A stretch of DNA of 64,000 nucleotides from Pseudomonadota bacterium (GTDB lineage: Bacteria; Pseudomonadota; Alphaproteobacteria; Acetobacterales; Acetobacteraceae): the NCBI GenBank assembly GCA_021781835.1, contig JAJXWD010000001.1:121712-185711 (forward strand), given 5' to 3'. A program made the translations under genes and the position numbers. Below are positions 61,725 to 64,000 of this stretch, in pieces; the first letter of the stretch is position 1; each line of letters opens with the position of its first letter. The notes beneath the pieces were generated by a model, which was given only the letters and a program-made list of their open reading frames with translations, searched no databases and was not told where the DNA came from.

Positions 61725-62690
61725 ATGAAAATTGGCATGGTTTCCGACAGCTTGGCGGCTCTGCCGCTCGAACAAATGCTGGCGCAGGCCGCCGCCCTGG
61801 GCGTTTCCGGCCTTGAGTTCAACACCGGCAACTGGTCCACGGCGCCGCATGTCTCGCTCTCCCGGCTGCTGGAAAGCGTCGGGGCGCGACAGGATTTCAC
61901 CGGCAAACTGGCCGCGCACGGGGTGGAGATCACCGGGCTGAATTGCAACGGCAACCAGCTTCATCCGGTCGAGGGCAAGGCCCATGACCGGGTTGTGCGC
62001 GACACGATCCGCCTCTCCGGCCTGCTGGGCCTGCGGACCGTGATGCTGATGTCTGGCCTGCCCGGCGGCGGCCCCGGGGAGCAGACACCGAACTGGATCG
62101 TCAGCTCCTGGCCGCCTGAAACCGGCCGCATCCTGGACTGGCAATGGCAGAAGCAACTGCTGCCCTATTGGCGGGATCTGATCGTCTTTGCCGCCGACCA
62201 CGGCGTGGAGCGGCTGGCGATCGAGCTGCACGGCAACCAACTCGTGCATAATGTTCCCGCGCTTCTGCACCTGCGCGACAATCTGGGCCCGGCCGTGGGG
62301 GCCAACCTCGATCCCAGCCATCTGATCTGGATGGGGGCGGACCCGCTGGCCGCCGTTAGCCGTCTGGGTTCGGCAATCTATAATGTGCACGCCAAGGATA
62401 CCTGGCTCAACAAGCCCGCCATGGCCCTCACCAGCCGGCTGGAAACCGGGCCACTCGACGATATGGCGGCACGCGCCTGGAGCTATATCACACTGGGCTA
62501 TGGGATGGATGAGGGCTGGTGGCGGCAATTCGTCTACCATCTGCGCCTGGCGGGGTATGATGGCTGGCTGTCGATCGAGCATGAGGACGTGATGTTTGCT
62601 TGTGCGGAGGGCCTCGAAAAATCCGTCTCTCTCCTGAAGCGCATCATCCCCATCGCGGCCAGCGACTTCGCGCCGCAGGCCATCGGCTAA
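61725..62690 (+). CDS. Sugar phosphate isomerase/epimerase-type TIM barrel protein
   Basis: About 321 residues from ATG 61725 (GTG 61707 would add six). AP-endonuclease-2-like TIM barrel: VSGLEFNTGNW, LNCNGNQLHP, IELHGNQLVHN, VGANLDPSHLIWMGADP, IYNVHAKDT and a final LSIEHEDV supply the metal-binding His, Asp and Glu residues. Members include IolE/IolI-like and hydroxypyruvate-isomerase-like enzymes of inositol and sugar pathways. It lies 14 bases before the dehydrogenase gene. The substrate is probably a cyclitol or keto sugar. Confidence 0.9.
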   Translation: MKIGMVSDSLAALPLEQMLAQAAALGVSGLEFNTGNWSTAPHVSLSRLLESVGARQDFTGKLAAHGVEITGLNCNGNQLHPVEGKAHDRVVRDTIRLSGLLGLRTVMLMSGLPGGGPGEQTPNWIVSSWPPETGRILDWQWQKQLLPYWRDLIVFAADHGVERLAIELHGNQLVHNVPALLHLRDNLGPAVGANLDPSHLIWMGADPLAAVSRLGSAIYNVHAKDTWLNKPAMALTSRLETGPLDDMAARAWSYITLGYGMDEGWWRQFVYHLRLAGYDGWLSIEHEDVMFACAEGLEKSVSLLKRIIPIAASDFAPQAIG

Positions 62691-62704
62691 TAGGAACAGA
62701 TCTC

Positions 62705-63709
62705 ATGGACATAAAAATTGGCCTGATCGGCTGCGGCGTGATGGGCGCCGACCATGCCGCCATTTTGCACGCGGGCGTCGCCGGGGCGCGGCTCGTCGCG
62801 GTGCAGGATGCCGACCGCGCGCGCGCCGAGGCACTGGCGGCCTTATCCGGCACGGCGGTGGTCATCGGTAACGCCACCGATCTGATCGCGCACACGGACG
62901 TGGACGCCGTGCTGATCGCCGCCCCCGACCCCACGCACGCGCCCCTGGTTCTCGCCTGTCTCGCGGCGGGCAAGCCGGTGCTGTGCGAAAAGCCCCTGGC
63001 TGACACCGCCCAAGGCTGCCGGGATGTGGTTGAGGCGGAAATAGCCGGTGGCAAGCGGCTGGTGCAGGTTGGCTTCATGCGCCGTTTCGACCCCGGCTAC
63101 CGCGCGCTGCGCCAGTGCGTGGCCACAGAGCGCCTCGGCGCGCCGCTGATGCTGCACTGCATTCACCGCAACAAGATCGCGCCCGATTACATCACCTCCG
63201 ACCAGGTCATCGCCAATTCGGGCGTGCATGAGATGGACATTGCCCGCCATCTCCTGGGCGAGGATTTCGCCGCCGTCACGGTCATCAGCGCCTGCCCGAG
63301 CCGCCTCATGCCCAACCGCCAGCCGCAATTGCTCATACTGGAATCGGCCAGCGGCGTGGTGGTGAGCGTGGAAATCACGCCCGATGCGCAATATGGCTAT
63401 GATGTTCAGGGCGAGCTGGTGTGCGAAGGCGGCACCATTTCCCTCGCCCCCGCGCCGCCCGTGGCGCTACGCCATGCGGGGATGGACGGATTCACGGTCG
63501 AAGCCGATTGGCGGCAGCGTTTCGCTGAAGCCTACCGCGCGCAGATGGTGGAATGGATCGGGTCGATACAAACAGGCCACCCCGCCGGCGCCAGCGCGTG
63601 GGATGGCTATATGGCGTCCCGCACCGCGGTATCGGCCCTCGAAGCCTGGCGGACAGGCCAGCGCGTGGTCATCTCCACAGAAGTACGTCCGGATTTTTAC
63701 GCGCCCTGA
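62705..63709 (+). CDS. Gfo/Idh/MocA-family dehydrogenase (inositol 2-dehydrogenase-like)
   Basis: A 334-residue NAD(P)-dependent oxidoreductase. Rossmann motif IGLIGCGVMGADHAAIL at the N-terminus, the EKP motif in VLCEKPLADT, and the catalytic region NSGVHEMDIARHLLGED with the Asp-x3-His layout. ATG 62705 follows AGGAACAG. Oxidises a hydroxyl of a sugar or inositol. Paired with the TIM-barrel protein under the LacI-type regulator. Confidence 0.92.
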   Translation: MDIKIGLIGCGVMGADHAAILHAGVAGARLVAVQDADRARAEALAALSGTAVVIGNATDLIAHTDVDAVLIAAPDPTHAPLVLACLAAGKPVLCEKPLADTAQGCRDVVEAEIAGGKRLVQVGFMRRFDPGYRALRQCVATERLGAPLMLHCIHRNKIAPDYITSDQVIANSGVHEMDIARHLLGEDFAAVTVISACPSRLMPNRQPQLLILESASGVVVSVEITPDAQYGYDVQGELVCEGGTISLAPAPPVALRHAGMDGFTVEADWRQRFAEAYRAQMVEWIGSIQTGHPAGASAWDGYMASRTAVSALEAWRTGQRVVISTEVRPDFYAP

Positions 63710-64000
63710 CAGAGAGCCGGCTCGGCAAACCTGAACAGGCTGGATAAATGGTCCGTCCCCAACGCGCCGGGGCAGGCATAAATGGCGCTATCAAAGCCCA
63801 TTCAACATCGGTAAGGCTGCTTGCATAGCGAAGATCATCCCGGCACTATCGCTCCCGGGCGGTTTCAGTCACAGAATCACAACCAACTGAAATCGCTCAA
63901 CTATAGTCATTCAAATTAAGAATGTGATGAAATTAGCTCCTCCACGGACTTTCCGGAGAAACTTCTCTGTCGCTTAAGGATGGCGAAGGCTTGTTCGATG
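63710..64000. other. Right-end region
   Basis: 291 bases after the dehydrogenase. Apart from the short open frame at the extreme end there is no gene signal. AT content rises at about 63.88-63.93 kb. Confidence 0.4.
63916..64000 (-). CDS. Possible C-terminal end of a gene entering from the right edge
   Basis: On the minus strand the last 27 codons before a TAA stop at 63916-63918 read IEQAFAILKRQRSFSGKSVE and a short ending. The helical, basic composition is protein-like, but it is too short to assign. It could be the tail of an unrelated gene or chance. Confidence 0.3.
   Translation of the reverse strand, partial: IEQAFAILKRQRSFSGKSVEELISSHS

Noticed and set aside
63916..64000. Possible transposase end at the right edge
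   Set aside because: The 27 visible residues include AFAILKRQRSF, loosely like IS3 OrfA helices, but the frame ends too soon after it and there is no inverted repeat. Kept only as a low-confidence partial gene.

Overview
The window is high-GC DNA (visibly above 60% over most of its length), densely packed and full of ATGA-type stop/start overlaps. It looks like a chromosomal segment of an alphaproteobacterium, most likely an Acetobacteraceae-type heterotroph. That placement is inferred from gene families and style (many small acid, amine, aromatic and sugar catabolic operons, each beside its own regulator), because no rRNA or other marker gene is present. No rRNA, tRNA, CRISPR array, intact insertion sequence or prophage gene was seen.

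Layout. 0-2 kb: an undecaprenyl-phosphate module, a cis-prenyltransferase (uppS-like) followed by a DedA-PAP2 fusion that runs off the left edge. 2.4-5.4 kb: a SHOCT protein, an AAA ATPase coupled to a TPR membrane protein, and a small lipoprotein. 5.7-11.1 kb: the most unusual locus, a three-gene operon encoding a sigma-like protein, an unknown protein and an 860-residue protein that joins a Lon-type Ser-Lys protease domain to a STAND-type NTPase, a membrane segment and a C-terminal beta domain. It is flanked by three small secreted proline-rich proteins, two of which carry a CPxC pair. 11.2-14 kb: TetR, an MFS carrier and a ChrR-like cupin. 14.2-19.8 kb: a porin, then an amine oxidase/permease operon with an AraC regulator. 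19.8-25.7 kb: an aromatic ring-cleavage operon (flavin monooxygenase, VOC protein, DUF2783, fumarylacetoacetase-like, maleylacetoacetate isomerase, MBL hydrolase) with a divergent MarR. 25.9-37.6 kb: an aldehyde dehydrogenase with a FeaR-like activator, LysR/aldo-keto reductase, alcohol dehydrogenase/cupin, pirin, an M20 hydrolase with a TRIC channel, and small conserved proteins. 37.7-42.5 kb: asparagine to aspartate to fumarate (permease, asparaginase, AspA, GntR regulator). 42.8-45.1 kb: an NRAMP-related transporter operon with a Shine-Dalgarno-sequestering leader, and a divergent RcnR/CsoR-type metal sensor with a perfect operator. 45.25-47.3 kb: TPP riboswitch and thiC. 47.4-54.25 kb: an AT-richer D-tartrate-type operon (IclR, DapA-like, SDR, D-tartrate dehydratase, sodium symporter, OprB porin). 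54.5-57.4 kb: three TadE/TadG-like genes. 57.5-60.5 kb: gluconate kinase, carrier and LacI-type regulator. 60.5-63.7 kb: a second LacI regulator divergent from a TIM-barrel isomerase and a Gfo/Idh/MocA dehydrogenase.

Most modules follow one plan: a regulator transcribed divergently from, or at the head of, the operon it probably controls, with a readable inverted-repeat operator between them (TetR, MarR, GntR, CsoR, IclR and both LacI sites). Between genes there is a dispersed family of composite palindromes (four copies) and one 179-bp MITE-like element. Several of these sit exactly at stop codons and probably serve as terminators.
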